A DNA stretch of 64,000 nucleotides, from contig CANMZT010000001.1 in assembly GCA_947502405.1 (NCBI GenBank), forward strand, positions 186,001-250,000, written 5' to 3'. Below the pieces are notes generated by a model that worked only from the letters and a program-made list of their open reading frames with translations, had not been told where the DNA came from and did no database searches. Both the position numbers and the translations under genes were made by a program. The stretch is from an uncultured Algibacter sp. GTDB taxonomy: Bacteria > Bacteroidota > Bacteroidia > Flavobacteriales > Flavobacteriaceae. Each line of letters opens with the position of its first letter. Position 1 is the first letter of the stretch. Shown in pieces: positions 24,178-32,709 of the stretch.

Positions 24178-24798
24178 ATGTTTACAGAAGATCAAATAAA
24201 AGAATTAAATAAAAGTTTTGAGAAAGCATCGCCATCTGAAATTATTCAGAAAGCTTTTGAGCTTAATAACAATGCTGTAGTAACTACTAACTTTAGACCA
24301 TATGAAGCTGCAATCCTTCATGCGGTAAGTAAAGTAGAATCAAATATTCCTGTAGTGTGGTGCGATACAGGTTATAACACACCACAAACATACAAGCATG
24401 CAGAACAAGTTATTAAAGATTTAAGTTTGAATGTGCATTTGTATGTACCAAAGCAAACATCTGCTCATAGAGATGTAGTTATGGGCATACCTAGTATAGA
24501 TGCTCCAGAACATGCTGAATTTACAGAGCAAGTAAAATTAGAGCCTTTTAAAAGAGCGATGGACGAGCATAAACCAAATGTGTGGTTTACTAACTTGCGT
24601 CAAGGGCAAACAGCATTTAGAAATAGTATTGGCATTTTTAGTTTAAGTAAAGACGGGGTTTTAAAGGTAAGTCCGTTTTACTTTTGGTCTGACGAAAAAT
24701 TAGACACCTATTTAGAGGAAAATAATTTACCAAACGAATTTAAATATTTCGATCCAACAAAAGCATTAGAAAATAGAGAGTGTGGTTTACACGCTTAA
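24178..24798 (+). CDS. cysH: Phosphoadenylyl (or adenylyl) sulfate reductase
   Basis: A 206-residue enzyme of the PAPS/APS reductase family that releases sulfite from activated sulfate with thioredoxin as reductant. The PP-loop region holds VVWCDTGYNTPQT, and the mobile catalytic Cys is in the C-terminal RECGLH motif (residues 200-205). The CC...CxxC pairs that bind an iron-sulfur cluster in assimilatory APS reductases are absent, which by family rule points to PAPS as substrate. No APS kinase (CysC) is found in this operon or fused to CysN. It is followed by cysD after 10 bases. Confidence 0.9.
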   Translation: MFTEDQIKELNKSFEKASPSEIIQKAFELNNNAVVTTNFRPYEAAILHAVSKVESNIPVVWCDTGYNTPQTYKHAEQVIKDLSLNVHLYVPKQTSAHRDVVMGIPSIDAPEHAEFTEQVKLEPFKRAMDEHKPNVWFTNLRQGQTAFRNSIGIFSLSKDGVLKVSPFYFWSDEKLDTYLEENNLPNEFKYFDPTKALENRECGLHA

Positions 24799-24808
24799 AT
24801 AAGACATT

Positions 24809-25714
24809 ATGAATAAAGATACATCACATATCAACTCGTTAGAAAACGAAGCGATTTACATCATAAGAGAAGTAGCAGCACAGTTTGAAAAACCTGTATT
24901 GTTATTTTCTGGAGGAAAAGACTCGATAACGTTAGTGCGTTTAGCAGTAAAAGCATTTTACCCAGCTAAAGTACCGTTTCCTTTAATGCATATTGATACG
25001 GGACACAACTTCCCTGAAACGATTGAGTTTAGAGACCGTTTGGTAAAAGAATTAGGTTTAGAGTTGATTGTAAGAAACGTACAAGATTCTATCGATCAAG
25101 GAAAAGTTAAAGAGGAATCTGGGCGTTACGCTAGTAGAAACATGTTACAGACTACAACACTTTTAGATGCTCTGGAAGAGTTTAAGTTTGATGCAGCTAT
25201 AGGTGGTGCACGTCGTGACGAAGAAAAAGCGAGAGCAAAAGAGCGTATTTTCTCTGTTCGTGATGATTTCGGACAATGGGATGAGAAAAACCAAAGACCG
25301 GAATTGTTTGATATGTTGAATGGCGAGATAGATCATGGTCAAAACGTACGTGTGTTTCCAATTTCAAACTGGACAGAATTAGATGTTTGGTCTTATATAG
25401 AAAGAGAAAATATTGAAATACCATCAATTTACTTTGCACACAAACGCAAAGTATTCTTAAGAGACGGTATGATTTGGTCAGCTGATGATGAGGTTGTTTA
25501 CAGAGACGAACACGAAGAAGTTATAGAAGAAATGGTGCGTTTTAGAACTGTTGGCGATATGAGTTGTACGGCAGCGGTATTATCAGACGCAGTATCAATC
25601 GATAAAGTTGTAGAAGAAATTAGAGATTCTTCAATTTCAGAACGTGGTGCTCGTATTGACGATAAACGTTCAGAAGCAGCCATGGAAAAACGTAAACAAC
25701 AGGGGTATTTTTAA
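24809..25714 (+). CDS. cysD: Sulfate adenylyltransferase subunit 2
   Basis: The 301-residue catalytic subunit of ATP sulfurylase. LLFSGGKDSITLVRLA (residues 31-46) is the PP-loop that binds ATP, and GGARRDEEKARAKERIFSVRD holds the conserved arginines. With CysN it makes adenylyl sulfate from sulfate and ATP, driven by GTP hydrolysis. The C-terminal RKQQGYF tail is typical. It is separated from cysN by 127 bases containing an inverted heptamer repeat. Confidence 0.96.
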   Translation: MNKDTSHINSLENEAIYIIREVAAQFEKPVLLFSGGKDSITLVRLAVKAFYPAKVPFPLMHIDTGHNFPETIEFRDRLVKELGLELIVRNVQDSIDQGKVKEESGRYASRNMLQTTTLLDALEEFKFDAAIGGARRDEEKARAKERIFSVRDDFGQWDEKNQRPELFDMLNGEIDHGQNVRVFPISNWTELDVWSYIERENIEIPSIYFAHKRKVFLRDGMIWSADDEVVYRDEHEEVIEEMVRFRTVGDMSCTAAVLSDAVSIDKVVEEIRDSSISERGARIDDKRSEAAMEKRKQQGYF

Positions 25715-25735
25715 AATTTTCTTTAGAAAATTTTG

Positions 25736-25764
25736 CCTTTAGCTATTGGCTTTTAGCCTTTAGC
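25736..25764. repeat. Degenerate 7-bp tandem repeat, left arm (cysD-cysN gap)
   Basis: Four heptamers in register: CCTTTAG, CTATTGG, CTTTTAG, CCTTTAG. Read on the other strand they are CTAAAGG, CTAAAAG, CCAATAG, CTAAAGG, the same family as the right arm at 25804-25838. Confidence 0.65.
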
Positions 25765-25803
25765 AAAACTAAAAAGAATTAAAAATAGGCAAGCGGAGAT
25801 TAG

Positions 25804-25838
25804 TCAACAGCTAAAAGCCAAAAGCCAACAGCCAATAA
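25804..25838. repeat. Degenerate 7-bp tandem repeat, right arm (cysD-cysN gap)
   Basis: Five heptamers in register: TCAACAG, CTAAAAG, CCAAAAG, CCAACAG, CCAATAA. They end three bases before the cysN ATG. With the left arm they form long inverted ends around a 39-base core. Confidence 0.65.
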
Positions 25839-25841
25839 AAA

Positions 25842-27089
25842 ATGGAAGTATTAAAAATAGCAACAGCAGGAAGTGTAGATGACGGAAAAAGTACCTTAAT
25901 AGGACGTATTCTTTATGATACAAAATCCTTAACTACAGATAAGTTAGAAGCCATTGAAAAAACTAGTAAGCAACGTGGATACGATTACCTAGATTTTTCA
26001 CTAGCTACTGATGGTTTAGTTGCAGAAAGAGAACAAGGTATCACAATTGATGTCGCACATATTTATTTTTCAACTAAAAAGAAAAGTTACATTATTGCAG
26101 ATACTCCTGGTCATGTTGAATATACAAGAAACATGGTGACTGGGGCTTCAACATCACAAGCATCTATCATTTTAATCGATGCTAGAAAAGGGGTTATTGA
26201 GCAAACCAATCGTCATTTCTTCATCAATAATTTATTAAGAATTAAAGATGTGGTTGTGGCTATCAATAAAATGGACTTGGTAGATTATTCAGAAGACGTT
26301 TATAATAAGATTAAAGCTGATTTTTCAGAATTAATGAAAAAACGTGATTACCAAGATCAAAAAATATCATTCATACCAGTAAGTGCATTAAAAGGAGACA
26401 ACGTTGTAAATAAATCTGATGCCATGCCTTGGTACAAAGGCGAAGCATTATTGGAGCACTTAGAACAATTAGATAAGGCAGATATTTTTAATGTGGGTAC
26501 ACCACGTTTTCCAGTGCAGTATGTTATTCGTCCTAAAACTGAAGATTATCATGATTTTAGAGGGTATGCTGGTAAAGTCTATGGCGGCGATTTAAGTGTT
26601 GGCGACGATATTATTGTGTTGCCATCAAAAACAAGATCCAAGATTAAGGATATTTATTTCTACGATGAGAAGTATGAAACGGCATCAAGACGTTCATCGG
26701 TAACCATCACTTTAGAAAATGATATCAATGTAAGTCGTGGCGATATGATTGTTAAGGAAAACGATTTACCAACAATAGATAAGCAATTTACAGCTAATGT
26801 ATGTTGGATGGATTCTGAGCAACTAAACCCAGGCGGTAAGTATATTGTTCAGCATGGTATCAATAAAGTATTAGCAAAAGTAGACCGAATCAATCATAAA
26901 ATAAACCCTGATTATTCTGGTTTTGAAAAGGATGTTACAGGTTTAGGTATAAATGATATTGCTTCAGTAACATTTAAATTAAATAAGCCAATTTTTTACG
27001 ATCAGTTTAAAAATCATAGAACAAATGGATCTTTCATTTTAATTGATCCACAGTCAAATAATACTGTTGGAGCAGGATTTATCCAATAA
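25842..27089 (+). CDS. cysN: Sulfate adenylyltransferase subunit 1 (GTPase)
   Basis: A 415-residue translation-factor-type GTPase. GSVDDGKSTLIGRILY (residues 10-25) is the P-loop, EREQGITIDVAHIYF switch I, DTPGHVEYTRNM switch II, and NKMDLVD the guanine motif. It activates the CysD adenylyltransferase. The protein ends after the beta-barrel domains (AGFIQ), without a fused APS kinase domain. The sulfite reductase gene starts 14 bases downstream. Confidence 0.96.
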   Translation: MEVLKIATAGSVDDGKSTLIGRILYDTKSLTTDKLEAIEKTSKQRGYDYLDFSLATDGLVAEREQGITIDVAHIYFSTKKKSYIIADTPGHVEYTRNMVTGASTSQASIILIDARKGVIEQTNRHFFINNLLRIKDVVVAINKMDLVDYSEDVYNKIKADFSELMKKRDYQDQKISFIPVSALKGDNVVNKSDAMPWYKGEALLEHLEQLDKADIFNVGTPRFPVQYVIRPKTEDYHDFRGYAGKVYGGDLSVGDDIIVLPSKTRSKIKDIYFYDEKYETASRRSSVTITLENDINVSRGDMIVKENDLPTIDKQFTANVCWMDSEQLNPGGKYIVQHGINKVLAKVDRINHKINPDYSGFEKDVTGLGINDIASVTFKLNKPIFYDQFKNHRTNGSFILIDPQSNNTVGAGFIQ

Positions 27090-27103
27090 AAAAAGAGAAA
27101 AAA

Positions 27104-29209
27104 ATGCGAAGTTTTGAAACGGAAATAGAGAATCCAATAGTTCAAAAGGATATTGTAGAATTAGCTCAAAAAATTGAGTTGTTCCATAATGGTAAAATAG
27201 ATGAAGAAAAATTTAGAAGTCTTCGTTTAGCACGTGGTGTTTACGGTCAACGTCAAGAAGGCGTACAAATGATTCGTATTAAAGTACCATATGGGAAACT
27301 AAAAAGTAACCAATTACGCAGAATTGCAGCGGTTTCTGATGAGTATTCTCGTGGGCGTTTGCATATTACAACACGTCAGGATATTCAAATTCACTATGTG
27401 GATTTAAACAGAACACCAGAGCTTTGGGCAGAATTAGAAAAAGATGAAGTTACGGTGCGTGAAGCTTGTGGTAACGTGGTAAGAAATGTTACAGCATCTG
27501 AAACAGCAGGTATTGATATTGACGAGCCATTTGATGTGTCGCCTTATGCAGATGCGTTATACAAGTTCTTTTTACGTAACCCAATTTGTCAAGAAATGGG
27601 CCGTAAATTCAAAGTGTCTTTTTCGTCTACAGATGAAGATACAGGTTTATCTTATTTGCACGACATAGGTTACATCGCCAAATTAAAGGATGGTGTTCGT
27701 GGTTTTAAAGTTATGGTGGGCGGTGGCCTAGGTTCTCAGCCTCGTCATGCCGATGTATTGTTTGACTTTGTGGAGACTGACAAAATCATTCCAATCATGG
27801 AAGGTGTTCTAAGAGTTTTTGACCGTTATGGCGAGCGTAAAAGTCGTGCCAAAGCACGTATGAAATTCTTATTAAAAGATATCGGATTAGAAGCGTTTAG
27901 AGAGTTAATAGCTGAAGAACAAAAAGCGATTGAGTTTAAAAGCGTTGCTATTGATGCTGATGCTTACGTAGCGTCTACACCAGTTGAAATTACTGAGATT
28001 CCTCAAGTAACTATTAAAGACCAACAAGCGTTTGAAACTTGGAAGTCTACCAACCTAATCCCTCAAAAACAAGACGGTTTTGTAGGTATTGGTATTAAGG
28101 TGTTATTAGGCGATTTTTACACAGATAAAGCACGCTTATTAGCTGATTTAGTAGATAAATATGCTGCTGGAGAAGTGCGTTTAACATTACGCCAAAACAT
28201 TGTAATTCCTTTTGTAAAAAGAGAATTAGTACCGTTTTTCTATAATGAATTAGAAAAATTAGGTTTTGTTGAAGCTGGATATAACAAGGCAGTTGATATT
28301 ACGGCATGTCCAGGAACAGATACTTGTAACTTAGGTATTGCTAGTAGTACTGGTATTGCAGAAGAGTTAGAGCGTGTTATTAAAGCAGAGTACCCACAGT
28401 ATCTTAAAAATGAAGATTTAGTTATAAAAATTAGTGGTTGTATGAATGCCTGCGGACAGCACAATATGGCAAATATTGGTTTTCAAGGGATGACAGTTCG
28501 TACACCAGATAAATTGGTGGCACCTGCATTACAAGTGTTGCTTGGTGGTGGAAACCAAGGTGATGGAAATGCAACATTTGCTGACAAAGTTGTGAAAGTA
28601 CCAAGTAAAAGAGGGCCTGAAGCATTACGTAGAATTTTAAATGATTACGAAGCCAACGCTAACGGAAAACAATTTGTGGAGTACTACAAAGAAAAAGGTG
28701 AAAAGTATTTCTATAATTTCTTAAATGATTTACAAGACGCTACTAATTTAACCCAAGCTGATTTTATTGATTGGGGAGAAGAAGAAAAGTACGTTAAAGC
28801 GATAGGAATTGGAGAATGTGCAGGCGTTGTTATTGATTTAATTGCCACCTTATTCTTTGAAAGTGAAGAGAAAATTGAAAATGCGAAGGAATCTTTTGAA
28901 AACGGTGTGTATTCTGGAGCTATTTATTATGCTTACCAATCTTTAGTGAATTCTGCAAAAGCCTTATTGTTAGCAGAAAATAAAAAGACAAACACACACG
29001 CCGGAATTATTAAAGACTTTGATGAGTTATTTATTACCAGTGGAAAAATAGATTTAGGAACGTCTTTTTCAGAATTGATATATCAAATCAATAAATTTGC
29101 ACCAACTGACGATTTTGCTTCAAAATATATTGAAAACGCAAATCTGTTTTTAGGAAAAGTTAGAGCGTTTAGAGAAGCGCAACAAGAACTAGAGCAAAAG
29201 GCAGTTTAA
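27104..29209 (+). CDS. Ferredoxin-type sulfite reductase with C-terminal HEPN domain
   Basis: A 701-residue siroheme and Fe4S4 enzyme of the nitrite/sulfite reductase family. It has two half-repeats with ferredoxin-like domains (MIRIKVPYGKLKSNQLRRIA, GIGIKVLLGDF), RGRLHITTRQDIQI, and cluster/siroheme cysteines 402, 408, 446 and 450 in ACPGTDTC and GCMNAC. It reduces sulfite to sulfide. Residues 570-690 form an extra helical domain of the HEPN type, with the YYAYQSLVNSAKALLLAE block and a THAGIIKDFDELF motif. Neighbours supply siroheme (cobA and the next gene) and a ferredoxin-NADP reductase. Confidence 0.92.
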   Translation: MRSFETEIENPIVQKDIVELAQKIELFHNGKIDEEKFRSLRLARGVYGQRQEGVQMIRIKVPYGKLKSNQLRRIAAVSDEYSRGRLHITTRQDIQIHYVDLNRTPELWAELEKDEVTVREACGNVVRNVTASETAGIDIDEPFDVSPYADALYKFFLRNPICQEMGRKFKVSFSSTDEDTGLSYLHDIGYIAKLKDGVRGFKVMVGGGLGSQPRHADVLFDFVETDKIIPIMEGVLRVFDRYGERKSRAKARMKFLLKDIGLEAFRELIAEEQKAIEFKSVAIDADAYVASTPVEITEIPQVTIKDQQAFETWKSTNLIPQKQDGFVGIGIKVLLGDFYTDKARLLADLVDKYAAGEVRLTLRQNIVIPFVKRELVPFFYNELEKLGFVEAGYNKAVDITACPGTDTCNLGIASSTGIAEELERVIKAEYPQYLKNEDLVIKISGCMNACGQHNMANIGFQGMTVRTPDKLVAPALQVLLGGGNQGDGNATFADKVVKVPSKRGPEALRRILNDYEANANGKQFVEYYKEKGEKYFYNFLNDLQDATNLTQADFIDWGEEEKYVKAIGIGECAGVVIDLIATLFFESEEKIENAKESFENGVYSGAIYYAYQSLVNSAKALLLAENKKTNTHAGIIKDFDELFITSGKIDLGTSFSELIYQINKFAPTDDFASKYIENANLFLGKVRAFREAQQELEQKAV

Positions 29210-29218
29210 ATTATAGAA

Positions 29219-29983
29219 ATGAGTAGTATAACCCCAAAATTAACTGTTGTAGGTGCAGGTCCTGGAGACGAAGATTTAATAACGCTTAAGGCAATTAAAG
29301 CTATTGAATCTGCAAATGTTATCCTTTACGATGCATTAATCAACGAATCTTTACTAAACTATGCTTCGGAAGATGCCGAACTTATTTTTGTGGGGAAACG
29401 CAAGGGGTGTTATGCATTTCAACAAGAACAAATTAATGATTTGATTGTTGTAAAAGCCAAAGCAAAAGGACATGTAGTGCGATTAAAAGGAGGTGATCCT
29501 TTTATTTTTGGAAGAGGTGCTGAGGAGATTGATTATGTACGCCAATTTGGATTGGAAACTTTTATGGTGCCAGGTATTTCATCATCCGTTGCAGTACCAG
29601 CGTATCAAGGTATTCCATTAACTAAGCGTGGTGCTTCCGAAAGTTTTTGGGTAATTACGGGTACTACCAAAAAGCACCAATTGTCTACAGATGTGGCTTT
29701 GGCGGCAAAATCTACAGCTACAGTTGTAATTTTGATGGGCATGGGTAAACTTGCAGAAATCGTCAAGATTTTTTCTAAAGAAGGAAAAGGAGAAACAGCT
29801 ATTGCCGTAATTCAAAATGGTACAAGAGACGATGAAAATGTTGGGATTGGTACCATAAATACTATTGAAAGCATAGTTGAGGATAAACAATTAGCTAATC
29901 CTGCAATTATCATTATAGGCGATGTAGTTAAGGAAAGAGCAGTATTAAGTTCAGTTTACTGTGAAGTAAGTAAGAATAGGTAA
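29219..29983 (+). CDS. cobA: Uroporphyrinogen-III C-methyltransferase
   Basis: A 254-residue SAM-dependent methylase that turns uroporphyrinogen III into precorrin-2, the first step of siroheme synthesis. GAGPGDEDLITLKA at residues 12-25, VRLKGGDPFIFGRGAEE near 90 and the VPGISSSVAVPAYQGIPLTKRG block are the family signatures. It is 9 bases after the sulfite reductase and overlaps the next gene by one base, so siroheme and apo-enzyme are made together. Confidence 0.95.
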   Translation: MSSITPKLTVVGAGPGDEDLITLKAIKAIESANVILYDALINESLLNYASEDAELIFVGKRKGCYAFQQEQINDLIVVKAKAKGHVVRLKGGDPFIFGRGAEEIDYVRQFGLETFMVPGISSSVAVPAYQGIPLTKRGASESFWVITGTTKKHQLSTDVALAAKSTATVVILMGMGKLAEIVKIFSKEGKGETAIAVIQNGTRDDENVGIGTINTIESIVEDKQLANPAIIIIGDVVKERAVLSSVYCEVSKNR

Positions 29984-30561
29984 TGGAAAGAAATAATTTA
30001 TATCCTATTTTTTTAAAAGCGAAAAGCCTAAATGTTTTGATTGTTGGCGGTGGAAATGTAGCTGAAGAAAAACTAACGTTCTTATTAAAATCGAGTCCAG
30101 ATGCGCACGTTACCATGGTATCGCCAATGTTTCGTGAAGGCACTATAGAACTTGCAAAAAAAGGTTGTGTAACATTGGTTGAAGATGTTTACCAAAAAAA
30201 GTATTTATTTGGCAAGCATATGGTTGTGGCTACGACTGATGTGCCTGAAGTAAATGTTCAGGTTTGGAAAGATTGTAGGGCGGAAGCCAAATTAGTAAAT
30301 GTAGCAGATAACCCGCCATATTGCGATTTTTATATGGGTGGTATTGTAACCAAAGGGAATGTGAAAGTAGCGATTAGCACCAATGGAAAGTCGCCAACCA
30401 CGGCTAAACGTTTACGTCAGTTTTTTGAGGATGTTATTCCTGAAAATGTAGACGATTTAGTGAAGAATTTAAACGAGTACAGAAAAACAATAAAAGGTGA
30501 TTTTGAAGAAAAAGTGGAAACACTAAACGAATTCACAAAAGGATTAATAAGTAAAAAATAA
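29983..30561 (+). CDS. Precorrin-2 dehydrogenase / sirohydrochlorin ferrochelatase-type siroheme synthase
   Basis: A 192-residue protein of the CysG N-terminal/Met8p family. The Rossmann motif VLIVGGGNVAEEKLTFLL is at residues 16-33 and VNVADNPPYCDFYMGGIV is the catalytic strand. It oxidises precorrin-2 to sirohydrochlorin and may insert iron. It starts on the last base of the cobA stop (TAATG). The protein is smaller than the 457-residue CysG because the methylase is a separate gene. Confidence 0.9.
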   Translation: MERNNLYPIFLKAKSLNVLIVGGGNVAEEKLTFLLKSSPDAHVTMVSPMFREGTIELAKKGCVTLVEDVYQKKYLFGKHMVVATTDVPEVNVQVWKDCRAEAKLVNVADNPPYCDFYMGGIVTKGNVKVAISTNGKSPTTAKRLRQFFEDVIPENVDDLVKNLNEYRKTIKGDFEEKVETLNEFTKGLISKK

Positions 30562-30566
30562 AACAG

Positions 30567-30627
30567 TCTTTAGCTTTTTGCAGTAGCAATTGGCGAATGG
30601 CTAAAAGCAAATAGCTAAAAGCAAATT
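30567..30627. repeat. Degenerate 7-bp tandem repeat (siroheme-FNR gap)
   Basis: A left block with AGTCTTT, AGCTTTT and TGC, then in register GCGAATG, GCTAAAA, GCAAATA, GCTAAAA, GCAAATT. The left block reverse-complemented reads GCAAAAAGCTAAAGACT, so the two halves are inverted. It fills most of the 71-base gap between the siroheme gene and the reductase gene. Confidence 0.6.
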
Positions 30628-30632
30628 TTAAA

Positions 30633-31688
30633 ATGATAAAAACAGATATAATTGTAATTGGAGCAGGACCAACAGGATTGTTCACTGTGTTTGAAGCAGG
30701 ATTATTGAAACTAAAATGTCATTTAATTGACGCATTACCACAACCAGGTGGACAATGTTCAGAATTATATCCTAAAAAGCCTATTTATGATATTCCTGGG
30801 TTTCCAGAGATTTTGGCTGGAGATTTAACCGATAATTTGTTAGAACAAGGTAAGCAGTTTGAACCTGGGTTTACCTTGGGTGAGCGTGCTGAAACTATTG
30901 ATAAACAAGAAGACGGTACATTTATAGTTACCACAAATAAAGGGACGCAACACCAAGCGCCAGTTGTGGCAATTGCAAGTGGATTGGGAAGTTTTGAACC
31001 TAGAAAACCACAACTTGAAAACCTTGCTAAGTACGAGGATAAAGGTGTGGAATATATGATTAAAGAGCCAGAAATGTATCGCGATAAAAATGTGGTTATT
31101 GCTGGTGGTGGCGATTCTGCTTTAGATTGGAGTATCTTTTTAGCTGATGTTGCTAAAAGCGTAACTCTTGTGCATAGACGTAATGAATTTAGAGGGCATT
31201 TAGATTCTGTTGAAAAGGTTCAGGAGTTAAAAAATGCGGGTAAAATTAAACTTATTACGCCTGCTGAGGTTACTGATATTTTAGGTGATGGAAAAGTTGA
31301 AGCTATAGAAATTACCAAAAAGGATGAGGCGCCTGTAAGATTAGAAACAGATCATTTTATTCCGTTATTTGGATTGTCACCTAAACTAGGGCCTATTGCA
31401 AATTGGGGCTTAGAGATTGAGAAGAATGCTATTAAAGTGAACAACGCTTTAGATTATCAAACTAATATTCCAGGTATTTTTGCTATCGGTGATGGTAATT
31501 ACTATCCTGGAAAATTAAAATTGATTTTGTGTGGTTTTCATGAGGCTACCATTATGTGTCAAGCGGCATATAAAATTATAAATCCTGGTAAGAAATTTGT
31601 TTTAAAGTATACTACTGTTAGTGGTGTAAATGGGTTTGATGGTACTAGAAAAGAAGCACCAAAAGCTGTGGTACAAGCCATTAATTAA
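30633..31688 (+). CDS. Thioredoxin reductase-like ferredoxin-NADP reductase
   Basis: A 351-residue flavoprotein of the type found in Bacillus (FNR2). The FAD motif GAGPTGLFTVFEAG is at residues 8-21, the NADPH motif GGGDSALDWSIFL around 159-171, and the FAIGDGNY block at the C-terminus. The CxxC pair of true thioredoxin reductases is absent, so it should pass electrons from NADPH to ferredoxin. As last gene of the operon it would feed the ferredoxin-dependent sulfite reductase. Confidence 0.9.
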   Translation: MIKTDIIVIGAGPTGLFTVFEAGLLKLKCHLIDALPQPGGQCSELYPKKPIYDIPGFPEILAGDLTDNLLEQGKQFEPGFTLGERAETIDKQEDGTFIVTTNKGTQHQAPVVAIASGLGSFEPRKPQLENLAKYEDKGVEYMIKEPEMYRDKNVVIAGGGDSALDWSIFLADVAKSVTLVHRRNEFRGHLDSVEKVQELKNAGKIKLITPAEVTDILGDGKVEAIEITKKDEAPVRLETDHFIPLFGLSPKLGPIANWGLEIEKNAIKVNNALDYQTNIPGIFAIGDGNYYPGKLKLILCGFHEATIMCQAAYKIINPGKKFVLKYTTVSGVNGFDGTRKEAPKAVVQAIN

Positions 31689-31714
31689 GTTTTAAAACTG
31701 ACTTTGGCGGATAT

Positions 31715-31810
31715 GCCCGCGTTAGGGATTGCAGTGGAAAGCCCACAGCCCGACGCAGGAGGTGCGAGGACTTGAAACGTAAAGCCCGACCCCTTGTGGG
31801 TAACGCCCAA
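31715..31810 (+). repeat. Dispersed intergenic repeat, copy 5 (subtype A)
   Basis: GCGTTAGGGATTGCAGTGGA starts at 31719 and TAACGCCC ends at 31808. It carries the subtype A middle (AAAGCCCACAGCCC, GCGAGGACTTGAAACG). Directly behind it is the terminator hairpin at 31833. Confidence 0.8.
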
Positions 31811-31832
31811 AAAGAAAAATATATAAAAACAT

Positions 31833-31864
31833 AATCCTGCAAGGTGTAAAAGCTTTGTAGGATT
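31833..31864 (+). terminator. Terminator-like hairpin at the end of the sulfate operon
   Basis: AATCCTGCAAG and CTTTGTAGGATT pair over 11-12 positions (with G-T pairs), followed by TTTAATGTTT. It lies 145 bases after the reductase stop and would end the operon transcript. Confidence 0.7.
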
Positions 31865-31927
31865 TAATGTTTCATAACGATGAGATTTACAGAGATAAGT
31901 TTTACTTTTATCAACTGAAATTTAAAG

Positions 31928-31939
31928 GTCACTTGTGAC
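31928..31939. promoter_or_regulatory. GTCAC/GTGAC palindrome upstream of cysE
   Basis: GTCACTTGTGAC, five-base perfect arms with a two-base centre, 27 bases before the cysE ATG. It could be an operator. No binding protein can be named. Confidence 0.35.
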
Positions 31940-31965
31940 TTGTAAGAGCCAATAGATATTATTAC

Positions 31966-32709
31966 ATGAAAAGTTATAACGTTTGCTTAAAAGATACGGT
32001 TAAAACCTTTACCAAACGCTTGTTTTACTCTTTGTTTGATTGTGATCAAGAGGAGGAACACGGTGCTTATTTGGAAAAAACGTTTTTGAAGATTCTTACG
32101 ACTTTAGAGATAGAAAACGGATCTGCTATTTGGGAGAGTTTTAAAGCTGAATTACCTGAGATTAGAAAAAAACTGGATTTGGATGCTATTGCGTTTGAGC
32201 AGAACGACCCTGCATCACATTGTTTACAAGAAATTTATTTGGCCTACCCTGGGTTTCATGCGATATCAATCCACAGGTTGAGTCATGCGTTGTACAAGCG
32301 AGATGTGTATATTTTGCCTAGAATGATGAGTGAATATGTGCATGGTATTACGGGTATTGATATTCATCCTGGTGCTACTATTGGCGAATCGTTTTATATA
32401 GATCATGGTACTGGAATTGTAATAGGAGAAACTGCTATTATTGGGAAGGATGTGAAAATTTATCAGGGTGTTACGCTGGGAGGAATCTCTGTTTCTAAGG
32501 AGATGGCGTCTACAAAACGACATCCAACCATAGAAGATAATGTGTGTATTTACGCAAATGCTACAGTTTTGGGTGGCGATATTGTTATTGGCTCTGGAAG
32601 TACCATTGGTGCTAATGTATGGATTACGCAGTCTGTCCCAGAAAACTCATTGGTAACCTACCAAACAGAAATTAAAATAAGACCGAAAAAGAATGGCATA
32701 CGAGAATAG
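31966..32709 (+). CDS. cysE: Serine O-acetyltransferase
   Basis: A 247-residue enzyme that makes O-acetylserine from serine and acetyl-CoA. The N-terminal helical domain is followed by a left-handed beta-helix of hexapeptide repeats (from about residue 130: GIDIHPGATIGESFYIDHGTG, IGETAIIGKDVKIYQGVTLGG). The active-site His residues lie in DHGTG and KRHPTI. The coding region overlaps the start of cysM by 17 bases, showing tight coupling of the two steps of cysteine synthesis. Confidence 0.95.
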   Translation: MKSYNVCLKDTVKTFTKRLFYSLFDCDQEEEHGAYLEKTFLKILTTLEIENGSAIWESFKAELPEIRKKLDLDAIAFEQNDPASHCLQEIYLAYPGFHAISIHRLSHALYKRDVYILPRMMSEYVHGITGIDIHPGATIGESFYIDHGTGIVIGETAIIGKDVKIYQGVTLGGISVSKEMASTKRHPTIEDNVCIYANATVLGGDIVIGSGSTIGANVWITQSVPENSLVTYQTEIKIRPKKNGIRE

